A stretch of 34,923 nucleotides of DNA from an uncultured Pelagibacteraceae bacterium (GCA_902591185.1 CACIZU010000009.1:1-34923), one strand, 5' to 3'. Positions 24,848 to 34,172 are shown, counted from the stretch's first letter. Translations and numbers: made by a program. The notes: a model not told the origin generated them from the sequence alone.

Positions 24848-25546
24848 ATGCATATTTTATTAACAAGATTACTGGATGATTGTTCTGATACGATTTTAAA
24901 ATTTAAATCTTTAGGACATCAAGTGTCCCATCTTCCATTATTGACAATAGATAAACTAGATTATAAAAAAATTGTTTTTTCCAAGTATAAAGGAATAATT
25001 TTCACTAGCGCCAATGCTGTTAAGTTTTTAGAACACAAACAAATTGATAAACAAATTCTTTGTTTTTGTGTGGGAAGTGCTACTGAAAAAAAAGCTAGAA
25101 GTGCTGGTTTTCAAAATGTAATTGCTGCCGAGGGTAATGTTGAAAATTTAAAAGAGTTAGTTCTGCAAAACTTTGATCAAAAAGATGGAAAACTAATTTA
25201 TGTTAGTGGAGAAATTATTTCTGTAGATCTTGATCAGCAGTTAATAAAACAGGGTTACAATATTGATAGAGTTATTAATTATCGCACCAATCACAATCAA
25301 AAATTTGATGAAAAATTTATTATGGAATTAAAGTTAAATATGCCTGACATGGTTTATATTTATTCTCAAAACAGTGCTCAAAGTTTTTTAAATTTTATAA
25401 AAATTAATCAATTAGAAAGTCTGTGGATGAATACTAATTTAATGTGTATAGGGGAAAAAACCTCGTCAATATTGAATGAAATCAAGTGGAAAAAAATATT
25501 TCTTTTTAATCCTGGAGAAGAAGAGTTTTTGTTATATAAAATTTAG
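24848..25546 (+). CDS. hemD: Uroporphyrinogen-III synthase
   Basis: Closes and inverts ring D of hydroxymethylbilane to make uroporphyrinogen III. HemD proteins are poorly conserved. The 232-residue length, the opening MHILLTRLLDDC, IIFTSANAVKFL, CVGSATEKKARSAGF, LIYVSGE and the late MVYIYSQNSAQSFL match the two-lobed fold. Position one base after hemC supports it strongly. The MscS gene follows after two bases. Confidence 0.92.
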   Translation: MHILLTRLLDDCSDTILKFKSLGHQVSHLPLLTIDKLDYKKIVFSKYKGIIFTSANAVKFLEHKQIDKQILCFCVGSATEKKARSAGFQNVIAAEGNVENLKELVLQNFDQKDGKLIYVSGEIISVDLDQQLIKQGYNIDRVINYRTNHNQKFDEKFIMELKLNMPDMVYIYSQNSAQSFLNFIKINQLESLWMNTNLMCIGEKTSSILNEIKWKKIFLFNPGEEEFLLYKI

Positions 25547-25548
25547 CT

Positions 25549-26634
25549 ATGGAAATAATAAATAATTTTTCTGATATATTTCTTTCTGTTTGGAACAAAG
25601 GAATTCTAGGAGTTGATATTTTTCAAATATTGATTGGAATTGGAATATTTTTAATTTTTTTAATTTTTAGAGGTCTAATTAGTAAACTTGTTATTAAAAA
25701 ACTTGAAATAATATCAAAAAGAACAACTAACAAATTAGATGATACTTTTGTTCATGCTTTGGAAGGACCAGCAAGATTTTTACCAATTGTTTTAGGTTTT
25801 TTTATTGCAAGTTATTATATGACATTTTCAAGTGAAGGCAGAGAAGTGGTAGATACAATTAACAGAACATTAATTACCATTTTAATCTTCTGGGTTATTC
25901 ATCAAATTATTGAACCCATTTCTTATATTTTGAGTGGATTGGATAAACTTTTAACTAGAGAGTTAATTGGTTGGATTATTAAATCACTTAAAATTTTAAT
26001 ATTTATTTTAGGTTTAGCGGCAGTACTAGAACTATGGGGAATTAAAATTGGTCCAATTATTGCTGGACTTGGATTATTTGGAGTTGCTGTTGCTTTAGGT
26101 GCACAAGATTTATTTAAGAATTTGATTTCTGGTATTTTGGTTCTTGTTGAAAAAAGATTTAAAATAGATGATTGGATTTTAGTTGATGGAATTATAGAGG
26201 GTATAGTTGAAAAAATTGGTTTTAGATCTACAACAATAAGAAAATTTGATAAGTCACTTGCAATTATTCCTAATTTTCAATTTGCTGAAAATGCAGTTGT
26301 TAATGTAAGTGAAACTTCTAATTGGTTGATTAGTTGGATAATAACACTTCAGTATGACACTACAGTTGATCAATTAAAGATAATTAGAAATGAAATTGAA
26401 AATCATATTAATTCAAGTGATGATTATAATACTGCTATCGGTGTAGCTGTAAGAGTGGATAAATTTTCTGATAGTTCAATAGATATGTATGTACGCTGTT
26501 TTACTAAAACAAATAGTTGGAACGATTGGCTTGCTGTTAAAGAAAAATTAGCAATTGAAATAAAACAGATTGTCGAAAAAAATGGTGCATCTTTTGCATT
26601 TCCAAGTCAGTCGATTTATGTTGAAAAAAAATGA
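25549..26634 (+). CDS. MscS-family mechanosensitive channel
   Basis: A 361-residue inner-membrane channel that would release solutes on osmotic downshock. It has N-terminal membrane segments (about 22-46, 74-92, 105-122, 142-162) and then the pore-lining, Gly/Ala-rich TM3 (about 168-198, AGLGLFGVAVALGAQDLFKN), followed by the cytoplasmic beta domain KRFKIDDWILVDG, GIVEKIGFRSTTIRKFD and IPNFQFAENAVVN. It is in the hem-folD gene run and overlaps the YggT gene by four bases (ATGA). Confidence 0.93.
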   Translation: MEIINNFSDIFLSVWNKGILGVDIFQILIGIGIFLIFLIFRGLISKLVIKKLEIISKRTTNKLDDTFVHALEGPARFLPIVLGFFIASYYMTFSSEGREVVDTINRTLITILIFWVIHQIIEPISYILSGLDKLLTRELIGWIIKSLKILIFILGLAAVLELWGIKIGPIIAGLGLFGVAVALGAQDLFKNLISGILVLVEKRFKIDDWILVDGIIEGIVEKIGFRSTTIRKFDKSLAIIPNFQFAENAVVNVSETSNWLISWIITLQYDTTVDQLKIIRNEIENHINSSDDYNTAIGVAVRVDKFSDSSIDMYVRCFTKTNSWNDWLAVKEKLAIEIKQIVEKNGASFAFPSQSIYVEKK

Positions 26635-26921
26635 TAGCAATTTTTTATTTAGCTTTACAAATTCTAAAGCTTTATTCTTATGTTGTTATAGCTAATGTTA
26701 TAATAAGTTGGCTGATTGCTTTTAATATATTAAATACTCAAAATAGATTTGTTTATTCCCTTTTAGAGTTAAGTTATCGACTAACGGACCCAATATTAAA
26801 TAAAATTAGACGTTTTTTACCCAATTTAGGCTCACTTGATATATCGCCAATAATTCTTCTACTATTGATTTGGTTTATTGAAATGTGTATGAAACTGTAC
26901 ATTGCGCCAATGATTTTTTAA
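26631..26921 (+). CDS. YggT family membrane protein
   Basis: A 96-residue protein with two membrane helices (about 5-30 and 70-92) and the family's hallmark central stretch LTDPILNKIRRFLPNLGSLDISPIILLL, quoted here only as its key parts: TDPIL, IRRFLP and DISPI. YggT proteins occur in most bacteria and have been linked to osmotic or cation stress; the biochemical role is unknown. It overlaps the MscS gene start-to-stop and precedes folD by eight bases, so the three form one transcript. Confidence 0.92.
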   Translation: MIAIFYLALQILKLYSYVVIANVIISWLIAFNILNTQNRFVYSLLELSYRLTDPILNKIRRFLPNLGSLDISPIILLLLIWFIEMCMKLYIAPMIF

Positions 26922-26929
26922 GGAAATAA

Positions 26930-27775
26930 ATGATTTTAATAGATGGAAAAAAAGCAGCAGCAGATCTTAGAGAAGAACTTAAACAAGAAGTTGCTGAGTT
27001 AAAATCGAAATACAATAAAGTCCCAGGTTTAACAGTAATTTTAATTGGAGACATGGCCCCAAGTCAAATTTATGTGCGTAACAAAGAAAAATCAGCAAAT
27101 GAAGTAGGTTTAAAGTCAGAAGTAATTAGATATCCCGATACTGTTGAAGAGAAAACTGTTTTAGAAAAAATTGAAGAACTGAATAAAGATGAAACAGTTT
27201 CTGGAATTTTAGTTCAGCTTCCATTACCAAAACATATTGATAAGCAAAAGGTAATTGAAACTATTAGTCCTTCAAAAGATGTAGATGGTTTTCATCCAAT
27301 GAATGTTGGTAATTTATCTTCAGGTTATGAAAGCTCAGTTCCTTGTACTCCACTTGGATGTTATTTATTAATTAAAAAAATAGAACCAAACTTAAGTGGT
27401 AAAAAAGCAGTTGTAGTTGGAAGATCAAATTTAAATGGCAAACCAATGACTCAACTTCTTCTTAAAGAAAACTGTACAGTAACAATTACTCATTCAAGAA
27501 CAAAAGATTTAAAAGCTGAATGTTTGGAAGCCGATATAATTGTTGCAGCAGTTGGAATCCCTGAACTTGTGAAAGGTGATTGGGTTAAAAAAGATGCAAT
27601 TGTAATTGATGTTGGTATTAACAAAACTGATAAAGGTATAGTTGGTGATGTTGCTTTTGATGAAGTTTCAAAAAATGCAAAAGCTTTAACTCCAGTTCCT
27701 GGCGGGGTTGGCCCAATGACAATAGCATGTTTATTAAAGAATACCATTGACTGCTTTAAAAGATCACAAATTTAA
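26930..27775 (+). CDS. folD: Methylenetetrahydrofolate dehydrogenase / cyclohydrolase
   Basis: Interconverts 5,10-methylene-, methenyl- and 10-formyl-tetrahydrofolate, providing formyl groups that PurH uses. The 281-residue protein shows SQIYVRNKEKSANEVG (with the catalytic Tyr and Lys), SGILVQLPLPKHID, KDVDGFHPMN, the NADP-binding GRSNLNGKPM and TPVPGGVGPMTI. An AAGGAA sequence seven bases before the ATG is a plain ribosome binding site. It closes the hemC-hemD-MscS-YggT-folD run. Confidence 0.97.
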   Translation: MILIDGKKAAADLREELKQEVAELKSKYNKVPGLTVILIGDMAPSQIYVRNKEKSANEVGLKSEVIRYPDTVEEKTVLEKIEELNKDETVSGILVQLPLPKHIDKQKVIETISPSKDVDGFHPMNVGNLSSGYESSVPCTPLGCYLLIKKIEPNLSGKKAVVVGRSNLNGKPMTQLLLKENCTVTITHSRTKDLKAECLEADIIVAAVGIPELVKGDWVKKDAIVIDVGINKTDKGIVGDVAFDEVSKNAKALTPVPGGVGPMTIACLLKNTIDCFKRSQI

Positions 27776-27812
27776 TATTTCTAATAAACAATTCCTTTTG
27801 ATAATGTAAGTA

Positions 27813-28073
27813 ATGGAAAAAATAATTTTTTTTGGTTTAGCAATTCCAATTTTAGCTTTTGTTTTATATTTAGGTGTTACTGCAATAATGAAAGGATTTA
27901 GTGCAAAAGAGGCTAACAGATCTCAAAAAAAAGAAAAAAATGAAAATATTAATTTATCAACTGAAAACAATAAATTAAGCGATGAACTTAATAAATTAAA
28001 TGAACTACATCAAAGTGGAGCTTTGACTCAAGAAGAATTTGAAAAAGCAAAAAATAAATTGTTAAATGATTAA
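27813..28073 (+). CDS. Small membrane protein with C-terminal SHOCT domain
   Basis: An 86-residue protein with one N-terminal membrane helix (about 4-27), a polar coiled-coil-like linker rich in Lys, Asn and Glu, and a C-terminal SHOCT motif (about 59-86: LNELHQSGALTQEEFEKAKN). SHOCT domains are short oligomerisation modules at protein ends. The function is unknown. It follows folD by 37 bases and precedes the dehalogenase-like gene by 11 bases. Confidence 0.85.
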   Translation: MEKIIFFGLAIPILAFVLYLGVTAIMKGFSAKEANRSQKKEKNENINLSTENNKLSDELNKLNELHQSGALTQEEFEKAKNKLLND

Positions 28074-28084
28074 AATTTTCAATC

Positions 28085-28957
28085 ATGTTTAAAGGATTTA
28101 AAAAAAAATTTATCAAAGTAAATAAAGGAAAAGTTTTTTGTAGATTTAAAGGTAATGGCCCACCATTACTTTTGCTTCATGGTTATCCCCAAACCCATAT
28201 GATGTGGAACAAAACTGCTCCAGAATTAAGTAAATATTTTACTGTAGTAGTTGCTGACTTAAGAGGATACGGGGATAGTTTAGTTTTGTCAGGTGGAAGA
28301 AATCATATTAATTATTCAAAAAGAGAAATGGCTAAAGATATGATTCAATTAATGAATAAATTAAATTTTAAAAAGTTCTTTGTTGCAGGCCATGATCGAG
28401 GTGGGAGAGTTGCTCATAGGATGGCAAGAGATTTTAGAAAAAAAATTTTAGCCTTAAGTGTTTTAGATATTTGTCCGACATTAGACATGTATGAAACTAC
28501 TAATAGAGAATTTGCAAAAGCTTACTTTCATTGGTTTTTTTTAATTCAACCTGCTTGGTTGCCAGAAAGAATGATAATGAGTGATTCAAGAAAATGGATG
28601 AAAAGCTGCTTAGACAAATGGTCAGGAAATCATAAATTTGGCAAAGCTGAGGAAGCTTATCTTAAATCATTTAAACAAAAGAAAAGAATTCATGCTTCAT
28701 GTGAAGATTATAGAGCTTCAGACACAATAGATTTAGAGCATGATAAAAAAGATAGAAAAAAAAAACTTAATATTCCAATTCTGGTATTGTGGGGCAAAAA
28801 AGGAGTAATAGGTAAACAGTTTAATTCAATTAAAATTTGGCAAAAATATTCAAATAAAAAAATTATTGGAAAGGGTATTGACTCTGGCCATTTTATCCCA
28901 GAACAGAATCCTAATGAAGTAATAAAACAATTAAAAAATTTTTTCTTAAATAATTAA
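28085..28957 (+). CDS. Haloacetate dehalogenase-like alpha/beta hydrolase
   Basis: A 290-residue alpha/beta hydrolase with an aspartate nucleophile. Every fluoroacetate-dehalogenase residue I can place is present: Asp104 and Arg105 plus Arg108 in GHDRGGR (102-108), Asp128 in VLDICPT, the halide-binding pair His149-Trp150 in YFHW, a Tyr in EDYRAS (207-212) beside the conserved DTIDLEHD (213-220), and His269 in SGHFIPE. The oxyanion segment is HGYPQT (32-37). Related enzymes act on epoxides, so the substrate needs testing, but the His-Trp pair favours small halogenated acids. It is followed four bases later by an amidotransferase gene. Confidence 0.82.
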   Translation: MFKGFKKKFIKVNKGKVFCRFKGNGPPLLLLHGYPQTHMMWNKTAPELSKYFTVVVADLRGYGDSLVLSGGRNHINYSKREMAKDMIQLMNKLNFKKFFVAGHDRGGRVAHRMARDFRKKILALSVLDICPTLDMYETTNREFAKAYFHWFFLIQPAWLPERMIMSDSRKWMKSCLDKWSGNHKFGKAEEAYLKSFKQKKRIHASCEDYRASDTIDLEHDKKDRKKKLNIPILVLWGKKGVIGKQFNSIKIWQKYSNKKIIGKGIDSGHFIPEQNPNEVIKQLKNFFLNN

Positions 28958-28961
28958 GATA

Positions 28962-29684
28962 ATGGTAAATATATTAGTATTACAACATATAAAAATAGAA
29001 GATCCAGGTTACATCAAAGATTTAATGTTAGCTGATGGAGTTAATTTAACCACCATTGAGCTTGATGAAGGTGAAAAAATTCCAAATGATTTGACTGAAT
29101 TTGATGGAATGTTTTGTATGGGAGGTCCAATGGATACTTATATGGAACAGGAATATCCTTGGTTAATAGAAGAAAAAAAAGCAATTAAAGAATTTGTTGT
29201 TAATTTAAAAAAACCTTATTTAGGTTTTTGTTTAGGTTGTCAGTTGCTTGGTGAAGTTGTTGGCGGCAAAGTAGTAAAATCTAGTTCTCCAGAAATTGGT
29301 ATCATGGATATTAATTTTTCAAAAGAAAAAGATGAAGATAATTTATTTTCAAAATTTCCAAAGCAGATTAAAAGTTTGCAATGGCATTCTTATGAAGTGC
29401 AAGGAATTGAAAACAATAAAGATGTAATTTTATTAGCCTCATCTCCTATAACTAAATATCAAATTTTTAAATATCAAAATCATGCCTATGGAATTCAATT
29501 TCACATTGAGATTAAAGATACTACAGTTAATGAATGGGGCTGTGTTCCAGAATATAAAAAAGCTCTTGAAAATCAATTAGGGAAAGGAGCTTTAGAAAAA
29601 TTTGATAAAGCTGCAAATGACAACATGTCTGATATGAATAATTATTCTAAAATTCTCTATGATAAATTTAAAACTTTAATTTAA
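28962..29684 (+). CDS. Class I glutamine amidotransferase domain protein
   Basis: A stand-alone 240-residue GATase of the GMP-synthase-like group. It has the oxyanion loop MGGPMDTY (53-60), the nucleophile elbow GFCLGCQ with Cys90, and the His181-x-Glu183 pair in QFHIEI, so the triad is complete. No synthase domain is fused. Such free-standing GATases may hydrolyse gamma-glutamyl compounds or act with an unknown partner. It starts four bases after the dehalogenase-like gene and converges on argG. Confidence 0.88.
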   Translation: MVNILVLQHIKIEDPGYIKDLMLADGVNLTTIELDEGEKIPNDLTEFDGMFCMGGPMDTYMEQEYPWLIEEKKAIKEFVVNLKKPYLGFCLGCQLLGEVVGGKVVKSSSPEIGIMDINFSKEKDEDNLFSKFPKQIKSLQWHSYEVQGIENNKDVILLASSPITKYQIFKYQNHAYGIQFHIEIKDTTVNEWGCVPEYKKALENQLGKGALEKFDKAANDNMSDMNNYSKILYDKFKTLI

Positions 29685-29700
29685 ATTGTCTTAAGTATTA

Positions 29701-30888
29701 TTAAGAATGCAGTTTTTTTTTATGAAAATTAATAAATCTTTCAACATTAGACTTATTAAATGTTTTATTTTCTTCAAAAGAAACTTTTTTCATTGAGTAA
29801 GCAGAACTCTTAGTTTGTCGAGATTCAATAATTACATTTCCTTTATAAAGTTTTAGTTTAATTGATCCATTAACTTTACTTTTTTTAAGATCAACAATTT
29901 TTTGAAGTTTAAATCTTTCTTTAGAATACCAATACCCATTGTAAATAAGTTCAGCATATCTAGGCAATATTTGATCTTTTTTATGCATCGTTTTTCTATC
30001 AAGTGTTACAGACTCAATCGCTCTATGTGCATGAATTAATAATGTGCCACCAGGGGTTTCGTAAACTCCTCTAGATTTAATTCCGATAAATCTATTCTCA
30101 ACTAAATCAACTCTTCCTATTCCGTTTTTACCTGCAAGCTGATTAAGTTTTTCTAATAATTTTGATGGAGATAATTTTTTTCCATTTATGCCAATAGGGT
30201 CACTGTTTTTAAAATTAATTGTAACAAAACTGGGTTTGTTTGGTGCTTTTTCGGGTGAAGTGGTTCTTTGGAATATAAATTCAGGCGCAGAGTTTTTTGG
30301 GTTTTCTAAAACTTTTCCTTCGGTTGATGTATGAAATAAATTATCATCAACTGAAAAAGGAGATGCTCCTTTTTTATCTTTTGGAATAGCAATTCCATGT
30401 TTTTTTGCATAATTAATAAGATCAGTTCTTGATTTTAATTTCCAAATTCTCCAGGGTGCGATTATTTTTATTTTTGGTCCAAAATAATGATAGCCCAATT
30501 CAAATCTAACTTGGTCATTTCCTTTTCCAGTAGCACCATGTGAAACTGCATATGCATTAAATTTTTTTGCAACTCTTATTTGATCCTTTGCAATAAGAGG
30601 TCTTGCTATTGAAGTTCCAAGCAAATAAACACCTTCATAGATTGCGTGACCTCTAATCATTGGATAAACATAATCCTTAACAAAAGTATTTTTTAAATCT
30701 TTGATAATTATATTTTTAACACCAAATTTTTTTGCATTAGTAATTATTTTCTTTTTATCAATTTCTTGACCAACATCAGCAGTATAACAAATCACTTCAG
30801 CATCATAATTTTCTTGAAGCCATTTTAAAATTATAGAGGTATCAAGCCCTCCAGAGTAAGCTAGAACAATTTTCTTTTTTGATTTCAT
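29701..30888 (-). CDS. argG: Argininosuccinate synthase
   Basis: Condenses citrulline and aspartate using ATP. The 395-residue length is typical. Motifs include the ATP loop LAYSGGLDTSIILKWL (9-24), SHGATGKGNDQVRFELGY, PWRIW, SPFSVDDNLFHTSTEG and GRVDLVENRFIGIKSRGVYETPGG read as separate blocks. All the substrate loops are intact. It is the last of three minus-strand genes, starting three bases after the IalB gene. Confidence 0.97.
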   Translation of the reverse strand: MKSKKKIVLAYSGGLDTSIILKWLQENYDAEVICYTADVGQEIDKKKIITNAKKFGVKNIIIKDLKNTFVKDYVYPMIRGHAIYEGVYLLGTSIARPLIAKDQIRVAKKFNAYAVSHGATGKGNDQVRFELGYHYFGPKIKIIAPWRIWKLKSRTDLINYAKKHGIAIPKDKKGASPFSVDDNLFHTSTEGKVLENPKNSAPEFIFQRTTSPEKAPNKPSFVTINFKNSDPIGINGKKLSPSKLLEKLNQLAGKNGIGRVDLVENRFIGIKSRGVYETPGGTLLIHAHRAIESVTLDRKTMHKKDQILPRYAELIYNGYWYSKERFKLQKIVDLKKSKVNGSIKLKLYKGNVIIESRQTKSSAYSMKKVSFEENKTFNKSNVERFINFHKKKLHS

Positions 30889-30891
30889 TAA

Positions 30892-31407
30892 TTAACTACA
30901 GGCTTTTTTTGTAGCGTTATATGCTTTTGTAAAACCTAATAAGGAATAATGGTCTATCGTTTGAGAACCTTTTTGATTATATCCAGTGATCATGATTCTA
31001 GATCCTTTTTTCATTCTTTTGATCATTCTGAATTCAACCTTGGTATCTGCAATCCATGCAGAACCTTGTTCTTTGATGTCAAATATAAATTTATTTTTAC
31101 CAGAAGCTGCAGTTACTGAGTTATTCTTATTAAATTCGTAACCTGCAGTAACGCTTATTTCATTTATTGTTTTTTCAGATGGCCAAAATGATATAAATAA
31201 TTTTGCATTTCTTTTGTTATTTGATTTAGGACCTTGCAGAATGGGTAAGGATTGTGCAAAACAAACTTTACCAGTATCTGAAGTCATAACCATTGCTTCC
31301 CAATCTTTAAATTTACCAATTTTTTTTATTTCTTCAGCAGATAATTGAAAACACCAGGTAATGAAAATTATTGGTAAAATTATTAAAATTTTTTTAATTA
31401 TGGACAT
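30892..31407 (-). CDS. IalB-family (invasion-associated locus B) exported protein
   Basis: A 171-residue protein with a signal peptide ending near LSAEE. After that it shows the family's opening GKFKDWEAMVM, then KVCFAQSLP, RNAKLFISFWPSE and late HYSLLGFTKAYNATKKAC. The mature form has two cysteines that could be bridged (in KVCFAQ and KKACS). IalB proteins are common in free-living alphaproteobacteria; the name comes from Bartonella and says nothing about virulence here. Its start overlaps the end of the aldo/keto reductase gene by ten bases. Confidence 0.85.
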   Translation of the reverse strand: MSIIKKILIILPIIFITWCFQLSAEEIKKIGKFKDWEAMVMTSDTGKVCFAQSLPILQGPKSNNKRNAKLFISFWPSEKTINEISVTAGYEFNKNNSVTAASGKNKFIFDIKEQGSAWIADTKVEFRMIKRMKKGSRIMITGYNQKGSQTIDHYSLLGFTKAYNATKKACS

Positions 31408-32438
31408 GGGTTAGAATAAATAGTTTGAACTTTATTAATTTCTTTAATGACATCATCAGATAAATTTACATTTACACTTTCTATGTTAGTTTTCAACTGC
31501 TCCATTGTTGTTGCACCAATAATAACACTCGTCATAAATGGTTGAATTTCACAAAATTTTAATGACATTTGACTCATATTAAGATTATATTTTTCGCTTA
31601 TTTTGCAATATTCTTCTACTGCATTTTTCAAATTAGGTGTGTTATATCTATATTTCCAAAAATCCCAATCTCTTTCCATTCTAGACCCTTTTGGATATTT
31701 TTCATTTCTATATTTTCCACTTAAGTATCCACTAGCTAATGGAGAATAAGCCAAAAGTCCTATTTCATCTCTAATTGAAATTTCAGCTAGACCAATTTCA
31801 TAGGCTCTATTAACTAAACTGTATGGATTTTGAATAGATATCATTCTTGGAAGATTTTTTTCTTTTGAGAGCTCTAAATATTTTAAAACTCCCCAAGGAG
31901 TTTCGTTTGATAATCCAACTTCTCTTATTTTTCCTGAATCAATAAATCTTTGAAGATTTCCAAGTACATCTTCAAATTTGGTCCAATCATCATTTTCTTT
32001 ATGTTCATAACCTAATCTTCCAAACGAATTTGTGTGTCTTTCCGGCCAGTGTAGCTGGTAAAGATCAATGTAATCAGTTTGTAATCTTTTTAAGCTATCA
32101 TTAATTGCCTCTGTCATTTTTTCTAAACCATAGCTATTTGCTCCACCTCTTAGATAAGCTCTCGTTGGACCCGCAACTTTTGTTCCTAAAATAATTTTGT
32201 CCCTCTTTTTAGTTTTTTTAAACCAATTTCCAATTATGATTTCTGTATGACCATAGGTTTCAGCTCTAGGTGGTACAGCATATAATTCTGCAGTATCCCA
32301 AAAGTTTACACCTTGATCTAGAGCGTAGTCCATTTGTTCAAATCCCTCTTTTTGAGTATTTTGTTCACCCCAAGTCATAGTTCCTAGACAAATTGTACTT
32401 ACTTTAAGATTAGTGTTACCTAATTTTTTGTAGTTCAT
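31398..32438 (-). CDS. NADP-dependent aldo/keto reductase (Tas-like)
   Basis: A 346-residue TIM-barrel oxidoreductase. The catalytic tetrad is complete: Asp48 and Tyr53 in FWDTAELY, Lys87 in LGTKVAG, and His130 in YQLHW. The pattern YAVPPRAETYGHTE and the insert around the NTPN segment match the Tas/YajO group. The substrate is unknown. It is first of the minus-strand trio with IalB and argG and diverges from the Bax-inhibitor gene across 82 bases. Confidence 0.93.
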   Translation of the reverse strand: MNYKKLGNTNLKVSTICLGTMTWGEQNTQKEGFEQMDYALDQGVNFWDTAELYAVPPRAETYGHTEIIIGNWFKKTKKRDKIILGTKVAGPTRAYLRGGANSYGLEKMTEAINDSLKRLQTDYIDLYQLHWPERHTNSFGRLGYEHKENDDWTKFEDVLGNLQRFIDSGKIREVGLSNETPWGVLKYLELSKEKNLPRMISIQNPYSLVNRAYEIGLAEISIRDEIGLLAYSPLASGYLSGKYRNEKYPKGSRMERDWDFWKYRYNTPNLKNAVEEYCKISEKYNLNMSQMSLKFCEIQPFMTSVIIGATTMEQLKTNIESVNVNLSDDVIKEINKVQTIYSNPCP

Positions 32439-32520
32439 TAGAGTATAATTTTGTTAATATTTTATTAATCTTTTAAGATATCTTGAATAATTAGTAAAAG
32501 ACTATTATATAATAATAATT

Positions 32521-33282
32521 ATGGAATTTAATAGAAAAGGTATTTTAGAAAGAGCTAAAGCAGCTCAACAAACAACAGTTGTAATGGATGAAGGCTTAAG
32601 AGCCTATATGCTTAAAGTATATAATTACATGGCAACAGGAGTATTGTTAACAGGAATTATAGCACTTATTTCATTTAAGATGTCAGTTGTTACAGATTCA
32701 AGTGGCGCTATAACAGGATTTACTAGCATAGGTAATGCTTTGTTTTTTTCAGGATTGAAATGGATTGTTATGTTAGCTCCATTAGGGATAGTTTTTTATA
32801 TGAGTTTTGGAATTAACAAGATGAGTTCATCAAAAGCACAAACAGTATTTTGGGTTTTTGCAGCATTAATGGGATTATCACTGTCTTGGATATTATTAGT
32901 TTATACAGGAGCAAGTGTTGCAAGAGTATTTTTTATTACTTCCGCAACTTTTGGAGCAATGAGTATATATGGCTATACTACTAAAAGGGATTTAACTAAA
33001 TTTGGTTCATTCTTAATGATGGGACTGATTGGTATAATAATTGCATCTCTTGTTAATATTTTTCTAAAATCTTCAATGATGTATTTTGTTATTTCAATTT
33101 TAGGTGTTTTAATTTTTGTAGGTCTTACTGCATACGATACACAGAAAATTAAAAACATGTACTCTGCAAGTGATACAGGTGAGTTGATGGGTAAAAAAGC
33201 AGTGATGGGCGCACTTACACTTTATCTAGACTTTATAAACTTGTTTATAATGTTACTAAGATTATTTGGTCAAAGAAGATAA
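32521..33282 (+). CDS. Bax inhibitor-1 / YccA family membrane protein
   Basis: A 253-residue integral membrane protein with about seven helices. The family's late motif is ILGVLIFVGLTAYDTQKIKNMY, where the key part is TAYDTQKI with the Asp implicated in pH-dependent calcium leak in BsYetJ. A soluble N-terminal tail of 20 residues (RAKAAQQTTVVMDEGLR) precedes the first helix. The cellular role in bacteria is unclear. It converges on DUF2794 with a one-base gap between stops. Confidence 0.95.
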   Translation: MEFNRKGILERAKAAQQTTVVMDEGLRAYMLKVYNYMATGVLLTGIIALISFKMSVVTDSSGAITGFTSIGNALFFSGLKWIVMLAPLGIVFYMSFGINKMSSSKAQTVFWVFAALMGLSLSWILLVYTGASVARVFFITSATFGAMSIYGYTTKRDLTKFGSFLMMGLIGIIIASLVNIFLKSSMMYFVISILGVLIFVGLTAYDTQKIKNMYSASDTGELMGKKAVMGALTLYLDFINLFIMLLRLFGQRR

Positions 33283-33283
33283 T

Positions 33284-33631
33284 TTACTTTTGTAGCTTTT
33301 TCCAATTAGTATTTTTCAATAGAATCCTAAGATCAAAAGAATTTTTAAAGATTTTACCAGTAGTATCAGTTATTAAATATTTTAAATTTTTATTCTTGGG
33401 TTTAAAGTTTTTACAAATTTTATATAAAGCATTTTCTGCTGCATTTCTAAAAACACTAAAACTAACCTGTTTGTTTGAAATGCTTAAACCATAATCTTTC
33501 CAGGATCCTTCTGAAACCATTTTAGCGTATAAATCTAAGATTATTTTAAGTTCGTATTTTTCAAAAAATTGTTTTTCTTCTATTTTATTGTGTGGATTAT
33601 TAATTACTAATTTTAAATTACTACGCATCAA
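33284..33631 (-). CDS. DUF2794 family protein
   Basis: A 115-residue protein belonging to an alphaproteobacteria-specific family of unknown function. Recognisable parts are LKIILDLYAKMVSEGSWKDYG, VSFSVFRNAAE and LYKIC. No catalytic motif or membrane segment is visible. Its start lies 11 bases inside the end of yciB, so the two are cotranscribed and probably translationally coupled. Confidence 0.85.
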   Translation of the reverse strand: MMRSNLKLVINNPHNKIEEKQFFEKYELKIILDLYAKMVSEGSWKDYGLSISNKQVSFSVFRNAAENALYKICKNFKPKNKNLKYLITDTTGKIFKNSFDLRILLKNTNWKKLQK

Positions 33632-34172
33632 TTTTATATTTATTTATTAGAGGTATTTGAAAGCCTGTAAAAATTATTGTTATTGGAAGCATTCCCCAAA
33701 CTTTAAAATTTACCCAAAACTCTTCGGTTTGAGTTCTCCAGACACATTCATTTAATATAGCAAGCCCAAAGAAAAAAAACATCCATCTTTTATTTAATAG
33801 CTCCCACCCCATATCTGTTAAAGGGATTGATTTACCCATAATTTTTTTTAAAACAGGTTCTTTAGTAAAATATTTTCCAAAAAATAAAGCTAAACCAAAT
33901 AAAATATTAATTATTGTTGGTTTAATATAAATAAATATTGGATCATCAAAGTAGATTGTCAGTCCGCCAAAAAATGTAATTAAGATTCCACTTACTAGAG
34001 GCATAGTTGGTATTTTTTTTTCAAAAAACCAAACAACTGTTAATGCAACTAAAGTTGCAACTATTAGTGGAGGAATAGCAACTGATAAATCTTTATCATT
34101 ATTGTAATAATAAAAAAAAAATATTGCTAAAGGACCAAAATCTGTAACAAATTTTAAAAAAGATTTATTCAC
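33621..34172 (-). CDS. yciB: Inner-membrane spanning protein YciB (septation protein A)
   Basis: A 183-residue protein with about five membrane helices and family signatures KFVTDFGPLAIFFFYYY at the start, GILITFFGGLTIYFDDP, then KPTIINILFGLALF and WELLNKRWMFFF. YciB is linked to envelope integrity and cell division. It diverges from hspQ. DUF2794 follows in an overlap. Confidence 0.95.
   Translation of the reverse strand: MNKSFLKFVTDFGPLAIFFFYYYNNDKDLSVAIPPLIVATLVALTVVWFFEKKIPTMPLVSGILITFFGGLTIYFDDPIFIYIKPTIINILFGLALFFGKYFTKEPVLKKIMGKSIPLTDMGWELLNKRWMFFFFGLAILNECVWRTQTEEFWVNFKVWGMLPITIIFTGFQIPLINKYKIDA

Noticed and set aside
27490..27747. 85-codon minus-strand open frame inside folD
   Set aside because: It is antisense to the folD cofactor-binding motifs and recognisable as a shadow.
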